Below, piece after piece: positions 55,667 to 64,000 of a DNA stretch of 64,000 bases (the stretch's first letter is position 1; each line of letters begins with the position of its first letter). The notes under the pieces were generated by a model. It ran no database searches, was not told the DNA's origin, and saw only the letters and a list, made by a program, of their open reading frames with translations. The DNA lies in the NCBI RefSeq assembly GCF_019393635.1, contig NC_057861.1, positions 55,317,532 through 55,381,531 of the forward strand. The letters run 5' to 3'. A program made the translations under genes and the position numbers. The DNA is from Dromiciops gliroides. Taxonomy: Eukaryota > Chordata > Mammalia > Microbiotheria > Microbiotheriidae.

Positions 55667-55676
55667 GAACAACATT

Positions 55677-56142
55677 GCAAAATAATTGCCAATCTATACT
55701 GAGAGAGAAAGTTCCCTCACCTAGTTTCCTCTACCTAGTGGTCTATTATTGCTGTTATTGAATGCTAATTAAATGCCTTTGTTATGGAAAAAACCATTAA
55801 GGTTGATATGAAAGGTGTTATGTTAAGTGCTTGGGATACAAAAATGGGGAAAAAAAAAGTCCCTGTCTTTGGGGAGCTTTCAGTCTATTGGGGGGTTATG
55901 ACAAGTACAGAACAAGTGTGATACTTATATAGCATACAAGCAAGCTACTTAGAGTAGTAACTGTTTTAGCCTTTTTACCATGGAAACAATGAACATGAAC
56001 TTGGACAGACTTCAAGAAATAGTGGAGAAGAGAAGGGCTTGGTGTACCATGGTCCATGGGGTCAAATGTGACTGAACAACAAAATCTCCAGCGTCCAGTA
56101 AAGCGCCTTGCACAGAGTGGGTGCTTAATAAATATTTGCTTT
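55677..56142. other. Spacer; old repeat near 55790-55930
   Basis: TTAAGTGCTTGGGATACAAA and TTGGGGAGCTTTCAGTCTAT belong to the TTATTAAGCACC-type family, followed by an L2/MIR-type AGTGGGTGCTTAATAAATAT end at 56118. Confidence 0.45.
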
Positions 56143-56290
56143 TGTTTTTTTTTAGTGAGGCAATTGGGGTTAAGTGACTTGCCCAGGGTCACACAGCTAG
56201 TAAGTGTCAAGTGTCTGAGGTCAGATTTGAACTCAGGTCCTCCTGAATCCAGGGCTGGTGCTTTATCCACCTCGCCACCTACAAGTCCCC
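56143..56290 (-). mobile_element. SINE, mixed type
   Basis: GAGGCAATTGGGG together with CTGAATCCAGGG. Its head is degraded (CCACCTACAAGTCCCCC). Inserted directly after the AATAAATATTTG end of an older repeat. Confidence 0.88.
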
Positions 56291-56729
56291 CATTATTATT
56301 CTCAAGCATAGGTTCAGGCCTCAGAGAAAATCTGAATAATCACTAGTATTCTCACAAGGTTTTGGGGTGTTTGGGGGTATTCAAAGAAGACTAGCACCTC
56401 TGGTGTGAGGGCTTACTGAGCCCTTTTCAAGGCTGCTCATTCACCTTTGGTGTCCATCTTTGCCCAACTCTCACCTGTGGCTCCAAGAAGCTGTGGCATG
56501 CACAGGAGCCACATCCTAGTAAAACCAACTCAGCAGATGGGCTAAATTAGGTTGAGGGTAATCAATGGGACTAAAATCCATCAGTAAGTTAGGGGGATGT
56601 CTACCCCAAGTATGTGAAGACTTCCACTGGTATAATAGGAAGATGAGAACAATTTGTTTCAATGGCAATGAAGGAGGCTGAAGCAAGTGCTGTGGAGAGC
56701 TTAGAGTTTGGTCAGACATCAGACGCCAC

Positions 56730-57065
56730 CTTCATCTACTGCATCCCAGGCCATCCCCAGTTGTCTTGACTTTTGTCTTCTCACTGGGCTTGAAGACTCA
56801 GGAATAGAGTGAGGCTGATGACTTTGTGCAACTCTGCCTCACTTAAAATACTAGTCAAGCTGTTACCCCATAATGTCTTTGAAAATGAAGGACAAGTGGG
56901 CAGCTAGGTGGCGCAGTGGATAAAGCACCAGCCCTGGATTCAGGAGGACCTGAGTTCAAATCCAGCCTCAGACACTTGACACTAGCTGTGTGACCCTAGG
57001 CAAGTCACTTAACCCTCATTGCAAACCCCCCCCCCCAAAAAAAAGAAAATGAAGGACAATTGACA
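56730..57065 (+). mobile_element. 3' extension of a long SINE, split by a type C SINE
   Basis: ATAGAGTGAGGCTGATGACT and TTTGAAAATGAAGGACAA match the extension at 29930 and 50000; its tRNA-like head is missing or unrecognisable. Confidence 0.65.
56896..57044 (+). mobile_element. SINE, type C
   Basis: TSD GAAAATGAAGGACAA at 56881-56895 and 57045-57059, identical. GACACTAGCTGTG present. Confidence 0.95.
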
Positions 57066-57261
57066 AGGGTTTTTTATAGGCAAAATTACATTGTAATCTT
57101 CTATATTTTTCTTAGGCCATAAAAGAGAAAAGATAAATACAAGATCCCATACTTCCTTCAATGTCATAAAAGTTGAACACAGTTAAAAAGACTCATAATC
57201 TCTTATATCCCCTAAGGGGAAAAAAAGCTTCATCAAACTCTATCAGTAAAGTAAGTCAGGG

Positions 57262-57408
57262 AGCAGCTAGGTGGCGCAATGGATAAAGCACTGACCCTGG
57301 ATTCGGGAGGACCTGAGTTCAAATCCGGCCTCAGACACTTAACACTAGCTGTATGACCCTGGGCAAGTCACTTAACCCTCATTGCCCAGCCGCCCCCTCC
57401 CCAAAAAA
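57262..57408 (+). mobile_element. SINE, type C
   Basis: AACACTAGCTGTATG with CCTCATTGCCC. AAGTAAGTCAG before and AAGGTAAGTAG after are a weak TSD. Confidence 0.88.
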
Positions 57409-57518
57409 GAAGGTAAGTAGATTAGAATCTCATATGGGATATGGGCAAAGTAAACTTGAGAAATTGTGATTTGTTGTTGAGAATCTTAAGTCTCTAAACG
57501 AAATCCCACCTGGGTGGG

Positions 57519-57660
57519 GGGAGTATCTAGGTAGCACAATAGATAGACTTCTGGAAGTCAGGAAGACTCCTCTTCATGAGTTCAAATCTAGCCTCAGACA
57601 CTTACTAGCTGTTTGACCCTGGGCAAGTCACAACCCTGATTGCCTCCAAAACAAACAAAC
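57519..57660 (+). mobile_element. Older SINE
   Basis: TCTAGGTAGCACAATAGATA, with an insertion in GGAAGACTCCTCTTCATGAG and a lost TT A in AAGTCACAACCC. (AAAC)n tail. Confidence 0.8.
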
Positions 57661-58007
57661 AAATCCCAAACCCAGAAACAAACCAATAAATCTCCCTGGG
57701 GCAGCGGGGAGGGGACTAGGAGCTGTAAATCTAATCTGTGAATGTGCTAGCTAAAGAGACAGAGAAATTCTAACAGGTGCTTGCATAAAGGAAAGGAACT
57801 GGAAAAGCTTGAGCTCAAGACGCCATCTGTTGACTGATGTAGAAATTGCACTGAGTTGACCACCCCTCCTGGAAGCACTTGAACAAGAAGACCCTCCATC
57901 TCTTGGCTTGGGGAATTCTCTCCCCCCATGCCTCCTCTGCTCTGATTACTGACCTCTCCAGCTTCCTTTAAGTCCCAACTTCTACGGGAAGACTTCCCCA
58001 ACTGATT
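57661..58007. other. Spacer, unassigned
   Basis: L2-like text (CCTCTGCTCTGATTACTGAC, CTTCCTTTAAGTCCCAACTT) approaches the SINE and resumes after it (TGGATTGTGAGTTCTTTGAA at 58248), so an L2 3' end probably spans 57930-58360. Confidence 0.45.
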
Positions 58008-58008
58008 T

Positions 58009-58176
58009 TTTTGTTTGTTTGTTTGTTTTTGTTTTTTGCGGGGCAATGGGGGTTAAGTGACTTGCCCAGGGTCACACAGCTAGTAAGTGTCAAGTGTCTG
58101 AGGCCAGATTTGAACTGAGGTACTCCTGAATCCAAGGCCGGTGCTTTACCCACTGCACCACCTAGCTGCCCCCCCC
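58009..58176 (-). mobile_element. SINE, type B, with (GTTT)n tail
   Basis: CCCCAACTGATTTT before and CCCCAACTGATCTT after are the TSD. Inserted in an L2 3' end. Confidence 0.93.
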
Positions 58177-58855
58177 CCAACTGATCTTAATTCCAGCACC
58201 TTCCTTTTGTTAATGTTGCATACATTTGTTTGCATGTTCTCTTTGTTGGATTGTGAGTTCTTTGAAGGCAGGGACTGTCTTTTATTGATTTTTTCCCTTG
58301 GCATTTAGCACGGTGGCTGGCATATAGCAGGTGTTTAAAATAAATGTTTATTGATTGGTTGTGGGCAGATGTACTTTCCCTGCACTTTGCTGCCTGCCTT
58401 TCTTCTTCATCATAATGCAAGGCACATGCTGCTGTGTAAAGATATCCTTTTTTGAGATATTTTTGTGTGTTCTGAACTTGCAATTTCGCCTTTGCAAGGA
58501 ACTCCCTTCTCTAATGCAGATCTAATCAAGTCAACTAGCATTTATTAAGCACTTACTATGTGCCAGTCACTCTGTGCTGAGGATACAAAGAAAAGCAAAA
58601 ATCAGTCCCTGCTCTCAAGGAATTCAGTCTAATGGGGAGACAACATGCAAACAACTATGTACAAATCAGATATATACAAGTCAAATTGAAGATAATCAAC
58701 AGAAGGAAGGCATTAGACATGATTGAATATGATTGGGAAAGGCTTCATACAAATGTTTCAATTTTAACTAAGACTTGAGGGAAGCCAAGAAGCAGAAGTG
58801 AGGAGGGAGTGAATTCCAGGCACAGGGAAAATCCAGTGAAAATGCATGGAGACAA

Positions 58856-59018
58856 GGGCAGCTAGGTGGCACAGTGGATAAAGCACTGGCCTTGGATTCA
58901 GGAGTACCTGAGTTCAAATCCAGCCTCAGACACTTGACAGTTACTAGCTGTGTGACCCTGGGCAAGTCACTTAACCCTTATTGCCCCTCCAAAAACAAAC
59001 AAACAAAAAAATAAAACG
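58856..59018 (+). mobile_element. SINE, type B
   Basis: ATGGAGACAA before, and AATGGAGACAAATG after near 59021. (AAAC)n-rich tail. Confidence 0.92.
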
Positions 59019-59156
59019 AATGGAGACAAATGATGAAACAGAACAGAGGCCAGTGTCACTAAACCTCAGAGTGGATGGAGAGGAGTAGGGTGTAAGAAGA
59101 ACAGAAAAATTGGAAGGGGCCAGATGATGAAGACTATTTTAAAAGTCAAATGGGGG

Positions 59157-59304
59157 GGGGCAGCTAGGTGGCACAGTGGATAAAGTGGTCCTGGATTCAG
59201 GAGGACCTGAATTCAAATCCGGCCTCAGACACTTGACACTTACTAGCTGGGTGACCCTGTGCAAGTCACTTAACCCTTATTGCCCCACAAAAAAAAAAAA
59301 AAGA
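59157..59304 (+). mobile_element. SINE, type B, with a short deletion
   Basis: GGATAAAGTGGTCCTGGATT lacks the usual CACTGGCCC. A-tail pure. Confidence 0.9.
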
Positions 59305-59809
59305 CTTCAGATTAAGGAGTTGTCCACAAAAAAAAAAAGTGTTTCAGTCTGTTTTCAGATACCATCAGTTCTTTCTCTGTAGGTGTATTGCAATTTTCAT
59401 AAGTCTTTCAGAGTTATATTGGATCAATACTTGGGCTTTAGAAAGACTTTGGCAGTTGAGTAGATGATGGACTGGAGTGGGGAAAGGTGAGGCAGGGAAA
59501 CCAAGTAGCTGGTTATGGTAATAGTTCGCCTGTGATGATAAGGGCCTGCACCAGAGTGGTATCAGAGGTGAGGAGGGGTCCTATAGATGTCAGGTAGGAG
59601 TTAAGGTGGGTGCTTAGGTTGTGAGCCTAAGTAACTGGCAAAAGGTTGATACTCTACAGTAATTGGGAAGTTCAGAAGAGAGAAGGGTTTGGGAGGCAAG
59701 GAAGGGGGGAGATAATGAGTTCAATTTTGGACGTTTAGTATAAGATGTTCAGGGCCCTTCTAGTTCCAGATTCCACAGGGAGTTGGAGATCAGCAACTTA
59801 ATATGTGTT

Positions 59810-60110
59810 GCTGTTGTTCAGTTGTTTCAGTCATATCCAACTCTTCGTGAAGCCATTTGGGGTTTTCTTGGTGGAGATACTGGAGTGGTTTGCCATTTCC
59901 TTCTTCAGATCCCTTTTATAGATGAGGAAACTGAAGTAAACCGGGTTATGTGACTTGCCCAGGGTCACACAGCTACAGTAAGTGTCTGAGAGTCAAAGGG
60001 TGTTGCCTGGGGCACTGAGAAGGTGAGTGGCTCAGGTCACACAACTAGTGTGTGTCAGAGGCAAGGTTTGAACCCAGGTCTTTCTCATCCCAAGGCTGAT
60101 CCTTTATTCC
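59810..60110 (+). mobile_element. RTE-derived SINE (MAR4/RTESINE-like)
   Basis: GTTGTTCAGTTGTTTCAGTC, CCATTTGGGGTTTTCTTGG, TGGAGTGGTTTGCCATTTCC and GATGAGGAAACTGAAG in order, then a CACACAACTAG-type 3' part. The first block equals the 3' end of the RTE element at 25612. Confidence 0.7.
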
Positions 60111-60380
60111 CTATGTATCTTTGTCCTTCTCATGAAAGGTAGGGAGGAGACATTGATTTCTGCTGGGGTATGGGGAGGATGTGTGGAGAGAGGGGAAATT
60201 AGGGAAGCCTTCCTAGAGGAGGTGAAGGCTATTAAGGAAGGATGGCTTTTAAGGACAGGTGGGACATTATCAATGAGCCTCAGAGTGTCTTGCCCTTTCC
60301 AGGCTTCACTTTCCTCCTGTGTAAAATGAAAGGTCTATTCCTCCTCTCAAATCCTGGGATCCCCTTACGAACTGAGGACA
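60111..60380 (+). other. Spacer upstream of the second CpG island, unassigned
   Basis: A MIR-like TCACTTTCCTCCTGTGTAAA lies at 60306-60325. Otherwise nothing recognised. Confidence 0.4.
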
Positions 60381-60443
60381 CTGTGTGACCCTGGGCAAGT
60401 CACTTAACCCCAATTGCCTCACCAAAAAAAAACCCCCCAAAAA
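60381..60443 (+). mobile_element. 5'-truncated SINE (3' half only)
   Basis: Starts at CTGTGTGACCCTGGGCAAG and ends in CAATTGCCTCACC and an A/C tail. ACTGAGGACA before and CCTGAGGACA after are the TSD, so it arrived truncated. Confidence 0.88.
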
Positions 60444-60502
60444 ACCTGAGGACAGCAGCCCCAAGCCAGTCCACGAGCAGAGGAAGGAGGATGCGCTGCG
60501 AG

Positions 60503-60516
60503 GTTTCCATGGGAAC
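60503..60516. promoter_or_regulatory. X-box-like palindrome (RFX-type site)
   Basis: GTTTCCATGGGAAC differs from the symmetric X-box GTTGCCATGGCAAC by one base in each half. It lies just upstream of the 60.6 kb CpG island. RFX binding is inferred from motif shape only. Confidence 0.4.
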
Positions 60517-60599
60517 GGGCACGCACTTGGCACACCTAGGCGGCCTCTAGGAAACTCTTCCACCGCTAGGTTTGGGAGCTAGAAGACCCAGAGAAAAGT

Positions 60600-61060
60600 C
60601 AGTCCTCCAGGATCCTAGACGGCCCTAGGCGGAAAGAGAAAGTGGGCGCTCTCTCTCTCTGGCCCCTATCGCTTTGTCTCTATGGTTCCGCCGCGCTCCC
60701 AAAATTCCCCGGGCGGCTGGTCTATTTCTTCAGTCCGCGGAGGAGGAGTTTTCGGAGCAATCTCCGTCACAGGGAGCGCCACCTGCACGTCGTGTGCCGC
60801 TGTAGCCCGGGCCCCGCCGCGCCGCATGGCGCCCCCCACAGGTACTACCCTTGAGCTCCCGTCCGCCGAAAGGCCCCACGCTTCTTCTCGGCCGAGGGCT
60901 GTTCGCGCAGCTCCAGCCACGGCATCCTCTCCTGCCGTGGAGGGAGCAGGGCGGCCTCGGCTGGCCAGGACTGGGAGCCGGGTCCTGGAATACAGTCCCC
61001 CCAGACCACCACCCCAGGCACCACCAGCCAGAGACCCCTTGTAGTTCTAGGTGCAGGGAG
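60600..61060 (+). promoter_or_regulatory. CpG island and putative promoter of the THOP1-like gene
   Basis: CpG density is high from about 60600 to 61060, with GC-rich sequence flanking the ATG at 60826 on both sides. No TATA box is seen. An X-box-like palindrome lies about 310 bp upstream of the ATG (60503-60516), and a 5'-truncated SINE sits at 60381-60443. The transcription start is probably between 60650 and 60800, but nothing in the sequence fixes it. Confidence 0.6.
60826..60841 (+). CDS. THOP1: Candidate THOP1 exon 1 coding part (MAPPT plus first base of Gly)
   Basis: Thimet oligopeptidase is a zinc metallopeptidase that cleaves short peptides in the cytosol. Inside a CpG island, the ATG in GCCGCATGGC at 60826 is followed by GCG CCC CCC ACA G and a donor GTACTA at 60842. 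Human THOP1 exon 1 also encodes a short Met-x-Pro-Pro peptide and ends in phase 1 at a Gly codon, and THOP1 is the head-to-head neighbour of SGTA in human (both recalled). Only 16 coding bases are visible, and exon 2 with the conserved N-terminal domain is not found before 64000. The assignment rests on synteny, phase and orientation; another gene's first exon remains possible. Confidence 0.45.
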
Positions 61061-61490
61061 CCCGCTCCTGGGATATAGCCGCCCAGACCACCTCCTTCTA
61101 CCAAGAGACCACCAGCTAGGGCTGCCTGTAGTCCTTAGGCAGAAAGCCTAAGTCTTGGAATATAACCGTCCTCCCTTCCCCCCAGCCCATCCCCGTACCC
61201 TAAGAACCACCATCCAAGACCCTCGTAGTTCTGGGTGCAGGGACTGGGAGCCAGGGAGCATGAGTCATGTGATCTTGGGCTGCTTAGCCCCCAGACCTCT
61301 CTCTCCTATCCCAGGAACCATCAGCCAGTGTGCTAGTCCTGGATGCAGGGGATGGGGAGCCATGGAGACCGGAGCCTGGGTCCCCATGATACTGGGGCTG
61401 CTGGCAGCCCCATCTCCTTCTCCTCCAGGACTAGCAGCTAGGCAGGATCTCCTTGTAATCCTGGGTGCAGGGACTGGGAGCTGGGGAGCC
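60963..61490 (+). repeat. Degenerate minisatellite in putative THOP1 intron 1
   Basis: A GTAGTYCTGGGTGCAGGG-like word recurs at 61041, 61128, 61225, 61333 and 61455, spaced about 87-122 bp, each followed by ACTGGGAGCC-like and CCCAGACCACC-like blocks. Five to six units, strongly diverged. Open frames on the plus strand (such as 61155-61502) come from this repeat. Confidence 0.7.
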
Positions 61491-61499
61491 TTTGTTCTG

Positions 61500-63095
61500 T
61501 GACTGAGGCTCCAGAGAGGTGTAGTAGACCCGAGCTGTAGGTTTATACATAGGCCACTTGCTACCTATGGGACTTCTCCAAGTCCTGGGTTCAAATCTTT
61601 CCTCTTTCATTGAGCACCTTTGTGATCTTGCACTTTACTCAAAGTAATCTCTCCGGGCCTAAATTTCCTTATTTGTAGGAAGGTGGATAGTCTACATGGC
61701 CTCTTGAAATCCCTTCAAGCCCTAAAGCTATGTTATGAATCTATCTGCGTGGTCTCTTGAGAGCATTTCCTCTTCCAAAGTTGGGATATTATGAACGAGA
61801 TCTTCTCATCTTTCCCTCTAATGCTTCTCAGAGGTTCATGGATTTAGAGTTGGAAGAGACCTTATGGGTCATCTAGTACAATCCTCATTTTACAGATGAG
61901 GAAACAGGTTAAGTTACGAAATTTAAATTAGTTGGGCAGTCAACAAACAACAAACGTATTAAACACTAAATACCAGGCGCTGTGCTAAATAAACACTTTA
62001 GAAAAAAAAAAGGCCAAAACCACAATCCTTTCTCTCCTGGAGTTCACCTTCTAATGGGTAGACAGTGTGCAGATAACTATGTATAAGATTTGTATCTATA
62101 TCTGTTTGTCTATTGTTGTATATAAAAAGTAATCTCCAAGAGAAGGCACCAACAGTTGTTTTTTTTGAGGGGGGGGGGAAGAGCAGAGTTGAGAAAGAAG
62201 TGATAGAATCTGTATTTGAACTCATGTCTTCTGATTATAGATTGAGTACTCTGGACCATCTGGTCTTCAAAGGGAGCCTGCCCCATTTTTCTCTGCTAGG
62301 TCCTCCCAGAAGGCGCTGTGCCTTCTAATCCTAAGTATTAGGCAGAGGCTTGGGCTCTGGACTCTGGAATCTCTGGGTCTAGATCCTTATCTCATCAGAA
62401 GCAGGTGTTCCGAATCCCACCAGACTTCCCTCTCATACTGTAGAGATTAGGCAAAGAGCCTGGAGTTCCTCTTCCCACTAGCCCCTCCCCCCTTCTATTT
62501 CAGATGCTGGGTCCTTTCAGGATTAGCTAATTCTCTATTCTGTACTTGAGAGAGGCTAGGTATCTGGGTCCTCTTAGGGGAAACTGGAGCTTTCTGCCCA
62601 ACCAGATTTCCCTCTTCCAAATGTAGTTGCTGTCTAGCGATTAGGTAGCCAGGTTGCCCCAGTAAAGGGGAGAGCTGCTTATTTCACTAGACCTCCACTT
62701 TCTACTCTAGATACTGGACTTAGGCTCATGAGTTTTCTGGTGTGTCTGGGGCTCTGAGTTCCTCTAGACTCTTTCATCCTGCTCCAGTGTTTGAGTGCAA
62801 AAGTTGGAGCTTCTCATTCTGCTAGATGGTATCCTCTGCCTGAGTGCTGAGCTTTGGGCTCAGGGACCAGGGGCTGGGTGGGACAAATAAAAAGATGGAA
62901 AAGTACATGTTTTTGTGGAGCTTACACTCCAAATAGAGCAGATAAAATATGTACACAGATAGCGATGATATAGGGCAGAATGGTGGTGAAATATAAAGAA
63001 GTCCAGAGCATTATGGGAAATTTGAGGAGGGAGAGATTACTTTTGGCTAGAAAGGTCAGGGAAGAAGTGGTGCTTGAGTTGAAAGAATAGGGGAA
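61500..63095. repeat. Putative intron 1: MIR relic at 61545-61740, old repeats at 61845-62100 and 62880-63090
   Basis: GGCCTAAATTTCCTTATTTG (MIR), TTTAGAGTTGGAAGAGACCT (therian SINE relic) and TACCAGGCGCTGTGCTAAAT (TTATTAAGCACC-type family). No THOP1 exon 2 found; 62330-62880 is unassigned but has minisatellite-like short repeats. Confidence 0.45.
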
Positions 63096-63250
63096 GGGGG
63101 CAGGTAGGTGATGCAGTGGATAAAGCACCAGTCTTGGATTCAGGAGGACCTGAGTTCAAATCCGGCCTCAGACACTTGGCACTAGCTGTGTGACCCTGGG
63201 CAAGTCACTTAACCCCCATTGCCCTGCAAAAAGAAAGAAAGAATGAATGA
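63096..63250 (+). mobile_element. SINE, type C
   Basis: GGCACTAGCTGTG with CCCATTGCCCTGC; GAATAGGGGA flanks both sides. Confidence 0.92.
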
Positions 63251-63492
63251 ATGAATAGGGGATCCATTCCAGGAAAGAGTGGGGCAGTATGACCAGTATT
63301 AGGCAAGTGAGAGAACAGGAAGTGGAGAAGTCCAGTTTGGCTTACATTTTGTCATGCAAGTAAAGTTGGAAAGTTATGTTGGAGCCATATTGTCAAAGGC
63401 CTGCAATATCCAGAGAAACAATGTATACTTTATTCTGTTGTTGAGTTATTTTTCAGTTGTGTCCAACTCTCCATGACCTCATATAGGGTTTT

Positions 63493-63646
63493 TTTGTTTT
63501 GTTTTTTGGTAAGGCACTTAGGGTTAAGTGACTTGCCCAGGGTCACACAGCTAGTAAGTGTCAAGTGAATGAGGTCTGACTTGAACTCAGGTTCTCCTGA
63601 ATCCAGGGCTGTTGCTCTCTCCACTGTGCCACCTAGCTGCCCCTCC
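63493..63646 (-). mobile_element. SINE, mixed type, first of a pair at one site
   Basis: Flanked by CATATAGGGTTTT at 63480-63492 and 63647-63659. Confidence 0.94.
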
Positions 63647-63659
63647 CATATAGGGTTTT

Positions 63660-63813
63660 TATTTATTTTATTTTTTAGTGAGGCAATTGGGGTTAAGTGA
63701 CTTGCCCAGGGTCACACAGCTCATAAGTGTTAAGTGTCTGAGGCCGGATTTGAACTCAGATACTCCTGACTCCAGGGCCAGTGCTCTATCCACTGCGCCA
63801 CCTAGCTGCCCCC
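63660..63813 (-). mobile_element. SINE, type A, second of a pair at one site
   Basis: Flanked by CATATAGGGTTTT at 63647-63659 and 63814-63826, so both SINEs used the same 13-bp target. Confidence 0.94.
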
Positions 63814-64000
63814 CATATAGGGTTTTAATGGCAGAGATACTAGAGTGATTTTGCCATTTCCGTCTCCAGCTCATTTGACAGATGAGGAAACTGAGGCAAA
63901 CAGAGTGAAGTAACTTGCCCAGAGTCACACAGCTAGGTTGGATTTGAACTCAGGAAGATGAATTAGTCTTGCTGACTCCAAGCCCAGCACTATCCACTGT

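Larger units (their letters stand above)
58515..59780 (+). repeat. Old composite repeat (TTATTAAGCACC... head and 'collapsing' body), split by two SINEs
   Basis: AGCATTTATTAAGCACTTAC, CTAATGGGGAGACAACATGC, then GGGAAAGGCTTCATACAAAT, GGAGGGAGTGAATTCCAGGC, GAGGCCAGTGTCACTAAACC and ATTTTGGACGTTTAGTATAA run in the order of one long ancient repeat that also covers 15060-15640. A piece at 59325-59440 is L1 3'-like. Confidence 0.5.
63435..64000 (+). mobile_element. RTE-derived SINE (MAR4-like), split by two SINEs
   Basis: TTGTTGAGTTATTTTTCAGT at 63437, broken at CATATAGGGTTTT, resumes at 63827 (GCAGAGATACTAGAGTGATT, GATGAGGAAACTGAGGCAAA) and runs off the window end. Confidence 0.75.

Noticed and set aside
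60666-61104. Overlapping open frames on both strands in the second CpG island
   Set aside because: Low-complexity Pro/Arg/Ala composition and mutually overlapping frames, and part lies in the minisatellite.
4239-63813. tRNA genes at the SINE heads
   Set aside because: The heads keep tRNA-like A and B box words but do not fold into an intact cloverleaf and are followed by SINE bodies and tails.

Overview
The window is nuclear DNA from a marsupial, probably of the Australian radiation. It carries dozens of copies of a tRNA-derived SINE whose 5' end reads GGCAGCTAGGTGG and whose 3' end reads GGCAAGTCACTTAACCCC, which I recognise as the marsupial WSINE1-type family. It also carries marsupial-style L1/HAL1 LINEs, an RTE (BovB-clade) LINE, L2 and MIR relics and several solitary LTRs. 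There is no sign of bacterial or viral gene organisation. Species and repeat-family names are recollection; exon structures, insertion boundaries and target-site duplications (TSDs) are read from the sequence.

The one gene I can reconstruct is SGTA, the small glutamine-rich TPR co-chaperone, on the minus strand. Six coding exons (857-995, 3849-3953, 7175-7274, 11409-11496, 11710-11813, 17301-17439) join in frame with GT/AG introns and give residues 1-212, the same residue count as human SGTA up to that point. A non-coding first exon ends at 31755 inside a CpG island (about 31430-32110) with NRF1-like, GC-box, TCTCGCGAG and X-box-like motifs. The rest of the TPR tail, the NNP-type region and the Gln-rich C-terminus lie left of position 1.

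A second CpG island at about 60600-61060 holds a plus-strand ATG followed after 16 nt by a splice donor (60826-60841). Reading MAPPT then a phase-1 split Gly, it fits exon 1 of THOP1, SGTA's head-to-head neighbour in human. If so, the intergenic spacer is about 29 kb here against roughly 2 kb in human (from memory), and most of what I can identify in it is transposon sequence. THOP1 exon 2 is not in the window.

Region by region: 1-31.75 kb is SGTA intron and exon sequence with L1, HAL1, L2, RTE and SINE insertions; 31.4-32.1 kb is the SGTA promoter; 32.1-60.5 kb is repeat-rich spacer with nested L1s and four well-delimited LTR insertions; 60.5-64 kb is the putative THOP1 promoter and intron 1, with a degenerate minisatellite and a twice-hit SINE target.

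I found no new biochemical system. The most interesting observations concern mobile-element history: a HAL1-like LINE lineage with a SINE embedded in its body (shared by two copies), two target sites each used twice by retrotransposons, stacked insertions whose order can be read from TSDs, and linked SINE diagnostic positions including a 4-bp deletion subfamily.
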